Assembly: GCA_002362105.1 (NCBI GenBank)
Contig: DETD01000001.1
Coordinates: forward strand, 124,001 to 188,000
Source: Bacteroidales bacterium UBA3297
GTDB taxonomy: Bacteria; Bacteroidota; Bacteroidia; Bacteroidales; Paludibacteraceae
DNA: 64,000 nt
Reading direction: 5' to 3'
A model generated the notes under the pieces. That model made no database searches and was not told where the DNA came from. It was given only the letters and a program-made list of their open reading frames with translations. Shown in pieces: positions 51,701-60,089 of this stretch (position 1 is the first letter of the stretch; every line of letters starts with the position of its first letter). The position numbers and the translations under genes were made by a program.

Positions 51701-51773
51701 AGCCAAAGCCGCCGAAAAAGCGGCCAAGGAAGCCGAGAAAGCAGCGAAAGAGGAAGAGAAGGGAGAAGATTAG
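48759..51773 (+). CDS. Exported, extremely charged coiled-coil protein
   Basis: From the TTG at 48759 the N-terminus reads MNKFFPIWLLIATILLGGAG then TAYAQ-ETGEE, a good signal peptide cut after AYA; the ATG at 48681 would add 26 residues that hide it. About 600 residues of nearly pure Glu/Lys/Arg/Ala heptads follow (KRKRKAAREAAEQQALRKAA and the like), which should form a long rod. After an Asp/Ser-rich link there is a folded domain of about 180 residues (VYPNSVNYKRNKFDFNYEYN, YFYKRKLYDKKDSTRIMAKK, NSPYRRINLNKLVDSVSVLL), then a Pro-rich stretch (EENTPPTTPSDPPTLAT) and a second EKERKKAEKEAAKAAEKAAK block given twice. A periplasmic or surface rod is likely. No family recognised for the folded part. 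Confidence 0.65.
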   Translation: MNKFFPIWLLIATILLGGAGTAYAQETGEENATELNEGNDNTDEEPTEHTRRSERAARRAAKEAEKRKRKAAREAAEQQALRKAALRKAAEEAAEREEERKKEETEANSLEAIEHKEYANDEERKKAIEKAHAEKVAREQELRRKADEAERKAEFEEAKKRNEQHTKERLDQQQAEEERRKAAEQESLKKEKEKQEMQRERQRQEMEERRQKARERIEQHKAEQRAERERQQQKMEERKRINQEKLNKQKENRRARAQREKEERRKAKERAAQEREARLQKRAEERERARQKKEAQAARAEQQRQMREERKARQREMEARRQEAIMRRAEQRRQRAEQQQSIQKSAAERNKERSAEIKQRQRERLQRQKQKDAERRQAQREKELKMRENEREKKALARQKRQERMQAEMEARQARREKEAQERERKAELHQQALEAASKRREAEIERRIRENEKLAAEEKEKLIAEKKAKAEKEARKIAEKRVKAEWKKKNDKRKRDEKAEKMRLKYERQLELDSIEAERERMRDEAEMMEAASDSLKAAKIAEKAAKNADKAARNRERLMSKLESAQIDSTDYDQETGKKKSRKEKLNDEFSMAADSLEMNISEDDDISLDNDSTAGGDDLSLEKKEVLIDGVDSVLLAQQIAELEEEMQNMQDLKDAERAAKEGKTKEKVIKIKIPDCVYPNSVNYKRNKFDFNYEYNFFMYYMHHTYFYKRKLYDKKDSTRIMAKKLMTLVGNSPYRRINLNKLVDSVSVLLPGYDVETFADSMISNLNLEYLNTGEIKVKYKNHKQNKIYAKLQVREGRQLGHIKFYTHNKRNVIEQLNGEDYEGLLPPEDSTDADVQLLADSIARIKARADSLNNMRRMQEDSLEVPITMDRNNVDSLSSIMPQRDNAPMLNSGDTKAGEETPSITEPLSEENTPPTTPSDPPTLATSPPEVPEMSEKERKKAEKEAAKAAEKAAKEAEKEAKEAEKERKKAEKEAAKAAEKAAKEAEKAAKEEEKGED

Positions 51774-51800
51774 TATAAATAAAGATTATGCCCAAAGCAT

Positions 51801-51834
51801 AACGACCGCTGAGGCCACGGCCATGGCGGTCGTT
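51801..51834 (+). terminator. Terminator after the coiled-coil gene
   Basis: AACGACCGC and GCGGTCGTT, 9-bp stem with a 16-nt loop, then TATTAT. It lies 27 bp after the stop. Confidence 0.7.
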
Positions 51835-51854
51835 TATTATAAAGAATACAGACA

Positions 51855-53234
51855 ATGAATAATTACAACCAGTACAACCACTTTTTCTTTATAGGAGTAG
51901 CCGGCACCGGAATGAGTGCAATAGCGCAATACCTCTGCGGTTGTGGTAAGAAAGTATCGGGAAGCGACCGCATGTTCGGAAGTGAAACCAAGCTACCCAT
52001 TCAGGAACAGCTTGAAAAGCAAGGCATATCCTGCCACAACCAAGACGCTTCTGGCATCACAACCGATATAGACGTTGTAATTGTATCGACAGCTATAGAG
52101 GAAACCAACGTAGAACTGGTAAAAGCCAAAGAGCTGGGCATTGACGTGATGAAACGCTCGGAACTGCTAGCAGCCATCTCAGGAGAAGCACGCACGATAG
52201 CCATCGGAGGTACGTCGGGGAAATCAACAACTACCGCAATGGTCTTCCACATTATGCAAGAGTGCGGTTTCAAACCATCCATCATGAGTGGAGCGGGGTT
52301 GGTCAGTCTACAGGAGAAAGGACTGCCTGGTAACGCCTGGAACGGAGAAAGCGAATGGCTGGTAATTGAGTCTGACGAAAGCGATGGATCAATAGTCAGC
52401 TACCACCCGGAAATATCGGCGGTGTTGAATGTAGACCGCGACCACAAAGAATACGATGTGTTGATGGACCTTTTTTCACAATTCAAAGCCCACACATCGA
52501 AAGTCTTTATTGCCAACCAAAGTCACCCAATGTCGAAGCAATTAAGCGTGAATGCGAAGAACGACTTCGGAGTAGACAACGACGAGGCAGGTTACAACGG
52601 AACAGACTTCAAACAAGAAGGCTTCTCTATCGCCTTCAAATGCAACGGCACACCATTCACCATACCAGTCATCGGACACCACAATATGGAGAATGCCTTA
52701 GCGGCTACCGCTATTTGCGCAGCAGTAGGAATACCAGTCAAAGACTGCGCCAAAGCGCTCAGCAGCTACCGGGGCATCTATCGCCGAGCACAACTTGCAG
52801 GAGAAGCAAACGGATGCTGTGTCATTGACGACTTCGCCCACAATCCGGCCGAAGTAGTCTGCGCTATAAAGGCCTGCCAAACCATTGGAAAACGAGTTTG
52901 GGCGTGGTTCCAGCCACACGGCTTCGGGCCATTAAAATTTATGCACGAAGAACTGGAAAAAGAAGTTCTGAAAGTACTCAGGAAAGAAGACTACTTCCTG
53001 TTAAGCGACGTTTACTATGCAGGCGGAACCGTAGAGCGAACCGTTACCAGCAGCGACGTGGCAGACCGAATGAAATTCGAGAACGGCCATGTACTGTACT
53101 TCGGCAACCGCGACCTTATGCCACCCTATATAAAGATGAACCTCCAACCAGGAGACGTCATTCTAACCATGGGAGCCCGCGACAATACTTTGAGCGATTT
53201 TGCAAAAAGGATATTCAACGAAGTAGTAAAATAA
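51855..53234 (+). CDS. Mur ligase family protein (MurC/Mpl-like)
   Basis: 459 residues with all three Mur ligase domains. The N-terminal Rossmann part has FFIGVAGTGMSAIAQYL (UDP-MurNAc binding). The central domain has IAIGGTSGKSTTTAMVFHI (P-loop), VIESDESDGSIV and NVDRDHKEYDVL. The C-terminal domain has DFAHNPAEV and GARDNTLSDFA. It joins an amino acid or peptide to UDP-MurNAc. The length is that of MurC, and the P-loop (TSGKST in place of the THGKTT of MurC) and lack of an Mpl-type CGKGTT leave its exact substrate open. It follows the terminator of the coiled-coil gene and starts a run of four same-strand genes. Confidence 0.8.
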   Translation: MNNYNQYNHFFFIGVAGTGMSAIAQYLCGCGKKVSGSDRMFGSETKLPIQEQLEKQGISCHNQDASGITTDIDVVIVSTAIEETNVELVKAKELGIDVMKRSELLAAISGEARTIAIGGTSGKSTTTAMVFHIMQECGFKPSIMSGAGLVSLQEKGLPGNAWNGESEWLVIESDESDGSIVSYHPEISAVLNVDRDHKEYDVLMDLFSQFKAHTSKVFIANQSHPMSKQLSVNAKNDFGVDNDEAGYNGTDFKQEGFSIAFKCNGTPFTIPVIGHHNMENALAATAICAAVGIPVKDCAKALSSYRGIYRRAQLAGEANGCCVIDDFAHNPAEVVCAIKACQTIGKRVWAWFQPHGFGPLKFMHEELEKEVLKVLRKEDYFLLSDVYYAGGTVERTVTSSDVADRMKFENGHVLYFGNRDLMPPYIKMNLQPGDVILTMGARDNTLSDFAKRIFNEVVK

Positions 53235-53240
53235 GTGTCT

Positions 53241-54551
53241 ATGAGCAGCGTCAACAATATACTAGAACGGATGGGCATTTCCGCCCTAAACGAAATGCAG
53301 AAAGAAGCACTTTCTGTCATTCCACATGAGCGAGAAACACTTATTCTTTCACCGACAGGTTCGGGAAAAACTCTAGCCTATCTGCTTCCAATTGTACAAC
53401 TGCTAGAGCCAGACAGCAAATACATTCAAGCAATAATCATTGTGCCAGCTCGAGAGTTGGCACTGCAGATAGCACAAGTCTTCCAGCAAATGGGTTCAGG
53501 CTTCCGCGCGTTCTGTACCTACGGAGGACACCCCTTCGATAAAGAGTACCGCTCACTAACAGAGGCTCCCCCCGATGTGCTGATTGGCACTCCGGGCCGA
53601 ATTGTAGACCACATAGAGAACAAAAGCTTCGACTTGAAGCGTACACATACCATAATTCTCGATGAATTCGACAAATCCTTAGAGTTTGGATTCAGCGAAG
53701 AAATGAAGTTTATCATCGAAAACACTCCTTCGCCCAAAAGGAAGATTCTACTTTCGGCAACAGAGGCCGTACAACTACCCGACTTTATAAAAATAACCTC
53801 GCCCAAACGTATCGACTATTTAAAGAAGGAAGCCATAACAGGCTTAACTTTAAAAGAAGTGGTTTCGGTAGAGAAAGACAAACTTCCAGCGTTAAAGCAA
53901 CTGCTTTGTCATCTGGGGAAAGGCAAAAGCATCATATTCGCCAACTTCAGAGAGAGTGCAGACCGTATAGCCAACTATTTGCGCGAACAGGGAATAGAAT
54001 GTATGTGTTTTCACGGAGGGATGGAACAACCCGACCGTGAGAAAGCCATCTGCCTATTCCGGAACGGTTCTGTAAACTGCCTGATATCGACAGACCTTGC
54101 AGCCCGTGGTTTAGACATTCCAGAAGTAGACTACATTATCCACTACCACCTGCCAACAACAGCAGAAGTGTTTACCCACCGAAACGGACGCACCGCACGA
54201 ATGAATGCAAGCGGACAAGCCTTCGTTATTCTCTACATAAATGAAAGACGTCCGGAATACCTACCAAGAATGCTGAAAGAAAAAATACAAGAAGGATGTC
54301 CTATACCCCCACCCGCAGAATGGGCCACCATCTACATAGGGAAAGGCAAACGCGACAAAATCAGTAAAGGCGATGTAGTCGGCTTCCTCTTCCAAAAAGG
54401 CGGTTTAGAGAAAGACGAACTAGGCATTGTGGAGGTAAAAGAACGCTACGCGATGGCAGCAGTCAAAGCCGCAAAAGCAAGCAGTATGCTGAAAAAAATT
54501 GAGAACGAAAAGATAAAAGGAGTAAAAACCGTATTCGAACTAATAAAATAA
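53241..54551 (+). CDS. DEAD-box RNA helicase with DbpA-type C-terminal domain
   Basis: 436 residues from MSSVNNILERMGISALNEMQ; a GTG six bases earlier is also possible. Motifs in order: SPTGSGKTLAYLLP (I), VPARELALQIAQ (Ia), GTPGRIVDH (Ib), ILDEFDKSLEFG (II, here D-E-F-D and not D-E-A-D), LSATEAV (III), IIFANFRESADR (IV), ISTDLAARGLDIPEVDYIIH (V), HRNGRTARM (VI, R-N-G-R-T-A-R). The last 75 residues (YIGKGKRDKISKGDVVGFLF) look like the DbpA RNA-binding domain, which binds 23S rRNA hairpin 92 in E. coli, so a role in ribosome assembly is likely. Confidence 0.9.
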   Translation: MSSVNNILERMGISALNEMQKEALSVIPHERETLILSPTGSGKTLAYLLPIVQLLEPDSKYIQAIIIVPARELALQIAQVFQQMGSGFRAFCTYGGHPFDKEYRSLTEAPPDVLIGTPGRIVDHIENKSFDLKRTHTIILDEFDKSLEFGFSEEMKFIIENTPSPKRKILLSATEAVQLPDFIKITSPKRIDYLKKEAITGLTLKEVVSVEKDKLPALKQLLCHLGKGKSIIFANFRESADRIANYLREQGIECMCFHGGMEQPDREKAICLFRNGSVNCLISTDLAARGLDIPEVDYIIHYHLPTTAEVFTHRNGRTARMNASGQAFVILYINERRPEYLPRMLKEKIQEGCPIPPPAEWATIYIGKGKRDKISKGDVVGFLFQKGGLEKDELGIVEVKERYAMAAVKAAKASSMLKKIENEKIKGVKTVFELIK

Positions 54552-54556
54552 AGATT

Positions 54557-54922
54557 ATGGACCCAAATAGAAAGAAGTCTATCAGCTACTTCCGCACTCC
54601 TCCATACAACTATACCTGCGCGCAAGCCATCTTGAAAGGCTTTCAAAAAGAATGTCCGGTCAGCGACGAGTTGATTGACCGTTTTTTTGAATACCGAGGA
54701 GGGAAAGCGCCAGAAGGAGTATGTGGAGCCATTTATGCGGCCAACTATCTGCTGCAAGCTAACGGGTTGCAACCCATCAACAAAGATTTCGCCGCAATAG
54801 CAGGAAGTGACAAATGCTTCGAGATAAAAACCATACACCGGTTTCCATGTCCTGATTGTATAAACCTTGCGGACCGCTTGGTAGAAGAGAAATTAGAAAA
54901 AACAAATAAAGAAACACTATGA
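54557..54922 (+). CDS. Small Cys-rich protein of C_GCAxxG_C_C type
   Basis: 121 residues. YNYTCAQAILKGFQKE, then GKAPEGVCGAIYAANYLLQA and a C-terminal SDKCFEIK and RFPCPDCINLADRL give the Cys spacing of the C_GCAxxG_C_C family, although the central signature is weak (VCGAIYA). These proteins probably bind an iron-sulphur cluster or another metal. The function is unknown. It follows the helicase by 5 bp and overlaps the next start by 4 bp, so all are in one operon. Confidence 0.6.
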   Translation: MDPNRKKSISYFRTPPYNYTCAQAILKGFQKECPVSDELIDRFFEYRGGKAPEGVCGAIYAANYLLQANGLQPINKDFAAIAGSDKCFEIKTIHRFPCPDCINLADRLVEEKLEKTNKETL

Positions 54923-56202
54923 GCGACAAAAAGAAAGAACTCATTGTACTTATCCTACAACTGTTTGTAGGAGCAGTATTCGTATTCTCAGGCTTTGTAA
55001 AAGCCGTTGACCCACTAGGAGGGTTGTATAAAATAACAGACTACTTGACCGCTTTCCATTGGGATGCGCTGAAAGTACTTGGATTTACAGGGATGACTGC
55101 CATGTCGGCACTAGAATTTGTACTCGGCATAGGCCTTATACTAGGCATACAGAAAAAGCTAGTCACCCTGGGCACATTAGCCTTTATGGTGTTTTACACG
55201 CCACTTACACTCTATCTGGCAATAGCCAATCCGGTAAGCGATTGTGGCTGTTTTGGAGACGCACTGGTCATCACCAACTGGCAAACATTCTGGAAAAATG
55301 TCATTTTGTTGATAGCAGTCCTTGCCATCTGGTTTCTGTTAGACCACAGCAAGCGTGGCTTCTGCGCAAAAGCAGAATGGGCCATTTTATCTTATAGTTT
55401 TATATTCTCACTAATTCTTTCAGTCTATTGCTTCCAAAATCTTCCAATAATAGACTTCCGTCCATATAGAATAGGCGCAAACATTCCAGAAGGAATGTCA
55501 TATCCAGAGGGAGCACCAAAAGACAGCATTCGCACCACCTTTATTTACGAAAAGGATGGAGTGAAGCAGGAATTCGACATGCAGAATTATCCGAAAGACA
55601 CCTCATGGCATTTTGTTGACAGCAAAAACGAGATAATAGAGAAAGGTTATGAGCCACCTATTCACGACTTTGTGTTGACCCATGCAGACGATGGCGACAT
55701 TACCGACCTCATATTAGAAGACACTAGCTACGTATTTTTGCTTGTTGCACACAATCTGACCGAATATAATGTAGCGACCAATCCTGGAGGTTGCCACTAT
55801 GACGGTAGCGAGAAAATTAACGCAGCCTACGAATATGCCCATACACATGGATACAAGTTCTACTGTCTGACTGCGACCAGTTCAGAAACCGACGAAATGA
55901 AGGCCTATTTGGCTGCAACAAATGCGAAATACGATTATTTGAACGCAGACGAGATCATGCTGAAAACAATTGTCAGGAGCAGTCCTGGCCTTATGATTAT
56001 AAAGAAGGGAACGGTAGTAAACAAGTGGGCTCTTAAAAATATACCAACCTTCAACGAGCCACTCGACAGTTGCGAAGCCGGACAGATAAAACTACCAAAC
56101 AACAAACTGACGGTATTGCTTATCGCCATTCTGTACCTTATTCCTCTTGGAGCAGGCTACATGTTCTGCAAAAAGCGAAACAAGGGGTGCGAAAAAGCAT
56201 AA
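54919..56202 (+). CDS. DoxX/BT_3928-like membrane protein
   Basis: 427 residues. Four transmembrane helices in the first 160 residues (LIVLILQLFVGAVFVFSGFV, MTAMSALEFVLGIGLILGIQ, FMVFYTPLTLYLAIANPVSD) with the DoxX/MauE-type motif SDCGCFGD. A long periplasmic or C-terminal domain follows (FNPYRIGANIPEGM-like), with a thioredoxin-like look (LVAHNLTEYNVATNPGGCHY; LTATSSETDEMKAYLAATNA; SPGLMIIKKGTVVNKWA), and a last transmembrane helix (LLIAILYLIPLGAGYMF). It may pass electrons or be a redox-linked envelope protein. It overlaps the preceding gene by 4 bp and ends the run of plus-strand genes. Confidence 0.75.
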   Translation: MSDKKKELIVLILQLFVGAVFVFSGFVKAVDPLGGLYKITDYLTAFHWDALKVLGFTGMTAMSALEFVLGIGLILGIQKKLVTLGTLAFMVFYTPLTLYLAIANPVSDCGCFGDALVITNWQTFWKNVILLIAVLAIWFLLDHSKRGFCAKAEWAILSYSFIFSLILSVYCFQNLPIIDFRPYRIGANIPEGMSYPEGAPKDSIRTTFIYEKDGVKQEFDMQNYPKDTSWHFVDSKNEIIEKGYEPPIHDFVLTHADDGDITDLILEDTSYVFLLVAHNLTEYNVATNPGGCHYDGSEKINAAYEYAHTHGYKFYCLTATSSETDEMKAYLAATNAKYDYLNADEIMLKTIVRSSPGLMIIKKGTVVNKWALKNIPTFNEPLDSCEAGQIKLPNNKLTVLLIAILYLIPLGAGYMFCKKRNKGCEKA

Positions 56203-56227
56203 TTGCAACACCATAACAGGAAAAACA

Positions 56228-56270
56228 AAAGGTGTGTCATAATTGGGAAGGTCCAATTTGGCACACCTTT
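56228..56270. terminator. Bidirectional terminator
   Basis: AAAGGTGTG pairs with CACACCTTT; inside it AATTGG pairs with CCAATT. T runs on the right and A runs on the left fit both strands. It lies between converging operons. Confidence 0.7.
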
Positions 56271-56355
56271 CTGTTTTATATAGAACTTGATGACGGTTAT
56301 TTGGCGGGGAAGAAAGCAAAATAAAAGTCATCTGTTTTTGTGTTCACATAAAAAA

Positions 56356-57186
56356 CTATTTGTTCGGGGACACCAAGGATTTGAAAATATATTTCATACC
56401 ATAAATGTTTCCCTTTGCAATAGCCAACAAACGTTCAATTTTCTTATCCTGATACACCAACACAGAAGCAGGGGTAAGAATATCCCAAATTTTAACTACC
56501 TCCCAAATCAAAGGTCTGGAAACCGGGAAATAATCCGCGATAATAGTCCAGTAATTACATATAATATTACAAATACGGTTAGGAGGATAAGACACCGCTT
56601 TATGATTATGAGATTCAAAAACCTCACCAAATCGTTGTTGCAAAAGAGCACCGCCTAAACAACGCACTTTATATCCATTACTTCTAATTTTATATCCTAA
56701 ATCGATGTCAATACCATCGAGAAAAAAATCAGAGCGAAGGCCACCCATAGAACGAATCGCATCAACACGAAGAAAAGCACCGGAAGTAATCACATAATCC
56801 TTATCTTCGAAAGCACCAGCATGCAAGGTCTGACTATTTACTTCTGGAGCAAATTCAGCGACAGACAAATCTGACACATTAGATTCAACCAGTTGAAGAT
56901 AGTTTTGGAAATCAGGGAACACACTATCCTGATCCATGGTCAGCAGCCACTGATAGTCCTCATTTGCACATAGCTCCAGCACCTGATTCACGGCATAAGA
57001 GATACCGTCGTTTCTGCCACTTCCCATATAAGTCACCTTCATTTGAGGGTCATCAAATTTTTGGAAAGGTTCGTTGGAATTTCGCCAAATTACAATTTTA
57101 TCAGCATACGAATAAAAGGCATCTATATTCTTACAGAGTAACTCCTTATCGGGATTATAAGTAACAACTATAGCGCAAAACTTCAT
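56356..57186 (-). CDS. Family-2 glycosyltransferase
   Basis: 276 residues. MKFCAIVVTYNPDKELLCKN is the GT-A entry, LLTMDQDSVFP holds the metal-binding DxD (here D-Q-D), and SGAFLRVDAIRSMGGLRSDF the acceptor part with FLDGIDIDLGYKIRSNG. The overall pattern is that of rhamnosyltransferase-like GT2 proteins. It is the last gene of the minus-strand polysaccharide cluster, 6 bp after the O-antigen ligase-like gene. Confidence 0.85.
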   Translation of the reverse strand: MKFCAIVVTYNPDKELLCKNIDAFYSYADKIVIWRNSNEPFQKFDDPQMKVTYMGSGRNDGISYAVNQVLELCANEDYQWLLTMDQDSVFPDFQNYLQLVESNVSDLSVAEFAPEVNSQTLHAGAFEDKDYVITSGAFLRVDAIRSMGGLRSDFFLDGIDIDLGYKIRSNGYKVRCLGGALLQQRFGEVFESHNHKAVSYPPNRICNIICNYWTIIADYFPVSRPLIWEVVKIWDILTPASVLVYQDKKIERLLAIAKGNIYGMKYIFKSLVSPNK

Positions 57187-57192
57187 ACAAAA

Positions 57193-58986
57193 TCATTTTA
57201 AGACAGACCAACGTGGATTAGAATACAGCACATATCCTTTCAGCGTAGAGAAATCGTTCACCCCCACCTTACAAAAATCGAGATTAACAAAATTATCACC
57301 AGCTGGCAAATCCAACGTCAGCGTCTGCCAAGTACCCTTGGCAGCCATATTATAGAAAGCGTTACTTAAAGGGCGGTGTTCCTTGTCGAGATTAGTGACA
57401 AGCGCCCACTCGGCATTAAAATCTTCCGAGACGAAACAATCGATATCAAAACGAACCGTTTTTTCGTGGTTTCTCGAAATAAAGAACACATAATAAGAGA
57501 ATGCATTATTATCGCCCGTAGAACAACGCGAATACGCATCTAAACGATAAATAGGGCTGCCATTTCTTTGTTCACCCTTCACAACAATATCCTCAGCTTT
57601 CGACAAAGTGTAAACTTCAGACGTTTTCCGTGCATAAAACACAACAAATAAAATAGCAACGATAAAAGAAGCGACAACTAATAGTATTCCTAATTTCTGG
57701 CGAACAGCCAAAAGTTTATCAGGGAGAACCAAATGTTTCTCAGCCCCAACCGACATACAGACAACCGACAAGAAGAAAGCGAAGAACAACGCACCCGCAG
57801 TTCTTGAGATGTAACACTCGGTAAACATGATTAAGGCTAACAGCAAGACGAACAAAGCAACAAACTTCCTGTAAGGTTTTGTCACACAGAAAGGAGCAAT
57901 GACCATAGCACCGAGGAAAGCAAACAAACCAGGCAGGCCAAGCTCCAGATATAATTCCAAATACTGATTGTGACACAGATAATGCCAAGCAATACCCTCG
58001 GCCCAGCCCATCCGTTCATATTCCATGAACAAGAACCCGTCGACATTGTTTTCGCCATAACCCCACAAATAAGTATGCGGGTCAATAGCCAAACAGGCCT
58101 TCCAAATCATGAAACGCGGATCTGAGAACGAGACAGAGCCATCGGAAAACGAGTTCAAAATAACATTAACAGACTGGGAGATTCGATTTTCCGTAAACAA
58201 GACGACAGCCCCCAGTACAACAAACGCTAAACAGCCCCAGACGAACACCTTCTTGTTTGAAGTCGCGAAAGTCAACAATGCGACAAATGCAACCACCATG
58301 GCCGACAATAATACCATTCGAGAAGTGTTCACGTACAGGAAAGAAAGCATAATGGCCAAAGCAAGCCCATAAACCCAATAGAACCGCCGCTCAACATTTT
58401 TTGTCAAAAGCAAAAAAACAGAGGAAAGGGCAGCCAACACCACATTCGTATTAGTATATGCACGATTCACCACATCACCAAACAAATGGGTCAATCCAGC
58501 AAAAGAATCACTATCGAAAGCTTCGAGAAAATAGTTGTCATTCATCAAGAATGTAACCACCAAATAGGAATAAAGGACAAAGCAGGTTACACCCCACACA
58601 TAACTTTTAAGAACACGCGTCAAGGGCACACGCACATTTGCAAGTATCACGCCCAAAGGGATACAAAAAACGGGGAAACGCGCATTAAACAAACGATGAA
58701 CCACAGCACCTGCATCAGAAGCATAGGTCATCGAAAACAAACCTATAACGAATAAAAGCAATAAAGCAAAAGCCGGCCAAGCCTGTCGGTTGGCAAAAGC
58801 CTTCGAAAAGTTCTCACGCCAATGACCAATTGACAGGAGAACACACATTCCGAACCACACGCCAAGTGTATAGGCAGAAAATCCTTTAGGGAAACTTAGG
58901 GAAAAAGCGAGGATGCACGTAAGTCCCTCAAGAACCGAACGCCTTTCAAAATACTGGCCGTATAATTTTTTCACAAATTCTGCCAT
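57193..58986 (-). CDS. O-antigen ligase/polymerase-like (Wzy/WaaL) membrane protein
   Basis: 597 residues, about eleven transmembrane helices in the first 430, with the Wzy_C-type loop DPHTYLWGYGENNVDGFLFM and WHYLCHNQYLELYLELGLPG (the H-N-x-Y-L motif of O-antigen ligases). The last 160 residues (VYTLSKAEDIVVKGEQRNGS) form an extra soluble beta-rich part of about 150 residues, which is unusual among ligases and perhaps binds sugar. It acts at the periplasmic face of the inner membrane to join or lengthen glycan chains. Overlaps nothing; 6 bp before the last glycosyltransferase and 59 bp after the epimerase gene. Confidence 0.8.
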   Translation of the reverse strand: MAEFVKKLYGQYFERRSVLEGLTCILAFSLSFPKGFSAYTLGVWFGMCVLLSIGHWRENFSKAFANRQAWPAFALLLLFVIGLFSMTYASDAGAVVHRLFNARFPVFCIPLGVILANVRVPLTRVLKSYVWGVTCFVLYSYLVVTFLMNDNYFLEAFDSDSFAGLTHLFGDVVNRAYTNTNVVLAALSSVFLLLTKNVERRFYWVYGLALAIMLSFLYVNTSRMVLLSAMVVAFVALLTFATSNKKVFVWGCLAFVVLGAVVLFTENRISQSVNVILNSFSDGSVSFSDPRFMIWKACLAIDPHTYLWGYGENNVDGFLFMEYERMGWAEGIAWHYLCHNQYLELYLELGLPGLFAFLGAMVIAPFCVTKPYRKFVALFVLLLALIMFTECYISRTAGALFFAFFLSVVCMSVGAEKHLVLPDKLLAVRQKLGILLVVASFIVAILFVVFYARKTSEVYTLSKAEDIVVKGEQRNGSPIYRLDAYSRCSTGDNNAFSYYVFFISRNHEKTVRFDIDCFVSEDFNAEWALVTNLDKEHRPLSNAFYNMAAKGTWQTLTLDLPAGDNFVNLDFCKVGVNDFSTLKGYVLYSNPRWSVLK

Positions 58987-59045
58987 AACAAATTATTTAT
59001 TTTTGGGAGAAAGGCAAGGGACTGCAATAGCCAGGAAAAGACAGA

Positions 59046-60089
59046 TTACTCCAAACAAAGCCTATTGTTGTCATTAAACCAATCGGCAATAGACTCTTCA
59101 AACGTCCACTTTAGAGTATAACCAGAACGCGCAAGCCTAACACCGCTGATATTAGTAGAAATCTGCAACTTCTTGACACGAGCAGGACAGATGCCCATAG
59201 GAGAACCTAACAACATAGCAAACGTAACAGCAGGTTTGATTACTATATTAGGAATATATGGAACCCACTGATTCAAACCAGTTTGCTTCTTTATAACAGA
59301 AACTATTTGTTCAATTGTATAAGCAGGTTCATAGGTACAATTAAACAAGCCAAAAGAAGAAGAACGCTCCTCCACATTCCAAAGAATGAAACGAACAAGT
59401 TCTTTGACATAGAAACAAGCCTTAATAGTGTCCTTACGACCAGGATAAGCAAACATATGTTTGCGGATACCCCAATAAAGACGGGAGAAGTTTCCGTTTT
59501 CCCCCTTACCATAAACAACGCCAGGACGAACAATTGTAAGTTTGCGGTCAGCAGAACCAGCCTGCCATGCCATATAGATTTTTTCGGCAACCAGTTTAGA
59601 TATACCGTATGAAGTATTAGGAGTAGGAAGAGATTCTTCCGTCTTCAATTCCTCAGCCGCACCATATAGAGAAATAGAAGAGGTAAAAACCATGTTTCTA
59701 ATGCCATATTTTTCTGCGAAGGCGCATACATTTTCAGCCCCCTTCATATTGGTCTCGAAATAGGCCAAATCGGGATGTCCTGGTGTTCGATGAACAGCGG
59801 CAATGTTGAACACGACATCATCGACAGTAGGAGTGAAAGGGATGTCAACAATAGGTTTACGAACATCGCAATAAACAAAAGTCGATTTTCTTGTCTCGCC
59901 CTCAACCACAGGAGATTTCCATTTTTTGACGGCAGTATATTCGTAGAGCTCCTGCTCGGACATACCATACAACTTTGAAGGATCGACAATATCGAGACTC
60001 CAAATAGAAGCATCGGGATGCTGTTCGTGCAGAAGAGTTGCTAAGTGTGTTCCAATGAAACCGGTACCGCCAAAAATTATATAATTCAT
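59046..60089 (-). CDS. NAD-dependent nucleotide-sugar epimerase/dehydratase
   Basis: 347 residues of the extended SDR family. MNYIIFGGTGFIGTHLATLL is the Rossmann G-x-x-G-x-x-G motif, DVVFNIAAVHRTPGHPDLAY the following core, and TSYGISKLVAEKIY carries the catalytic Y-x-x-x-K. It probably converts a UDP- or GDP-sugar used by the neighbouring glycosyltransferases; the exact reaction cannot be read. It overlaps the upstream glycosyltransferase gene by 4 bp. Confidence 0.85.
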   Translation of the reverse strand: MNYIIFGGTGFIGTHLATLLHEQHPDASIWSLDIVDPSKLYGMSEQELYEYTAVKKWKSPVVEGETRKSTFVYCDVRKPIVDIPFTPTVDDVVFNIAAVHRTPGHPDLAYFETNMKGAENVCAFAEKYGIRNMVFTSSISLYGAAEELKTEESLPTPNTSYGISKLVAEKIYMAWQAGSADRKLTIVRPGVVYGKGENGNFSRLYWGIRKHMFAYPGRKDTIKACFYVKELVRFILWNVEERSSSFGLFNCTYEPAYTIEQIVSVIKKQTGLNQWVPYIPNIVIKPAVTFAMLLGSPMGICPARVKKLQISTNISGVRLARSGYTLKWTFEESIADWFNDNNRLCLE

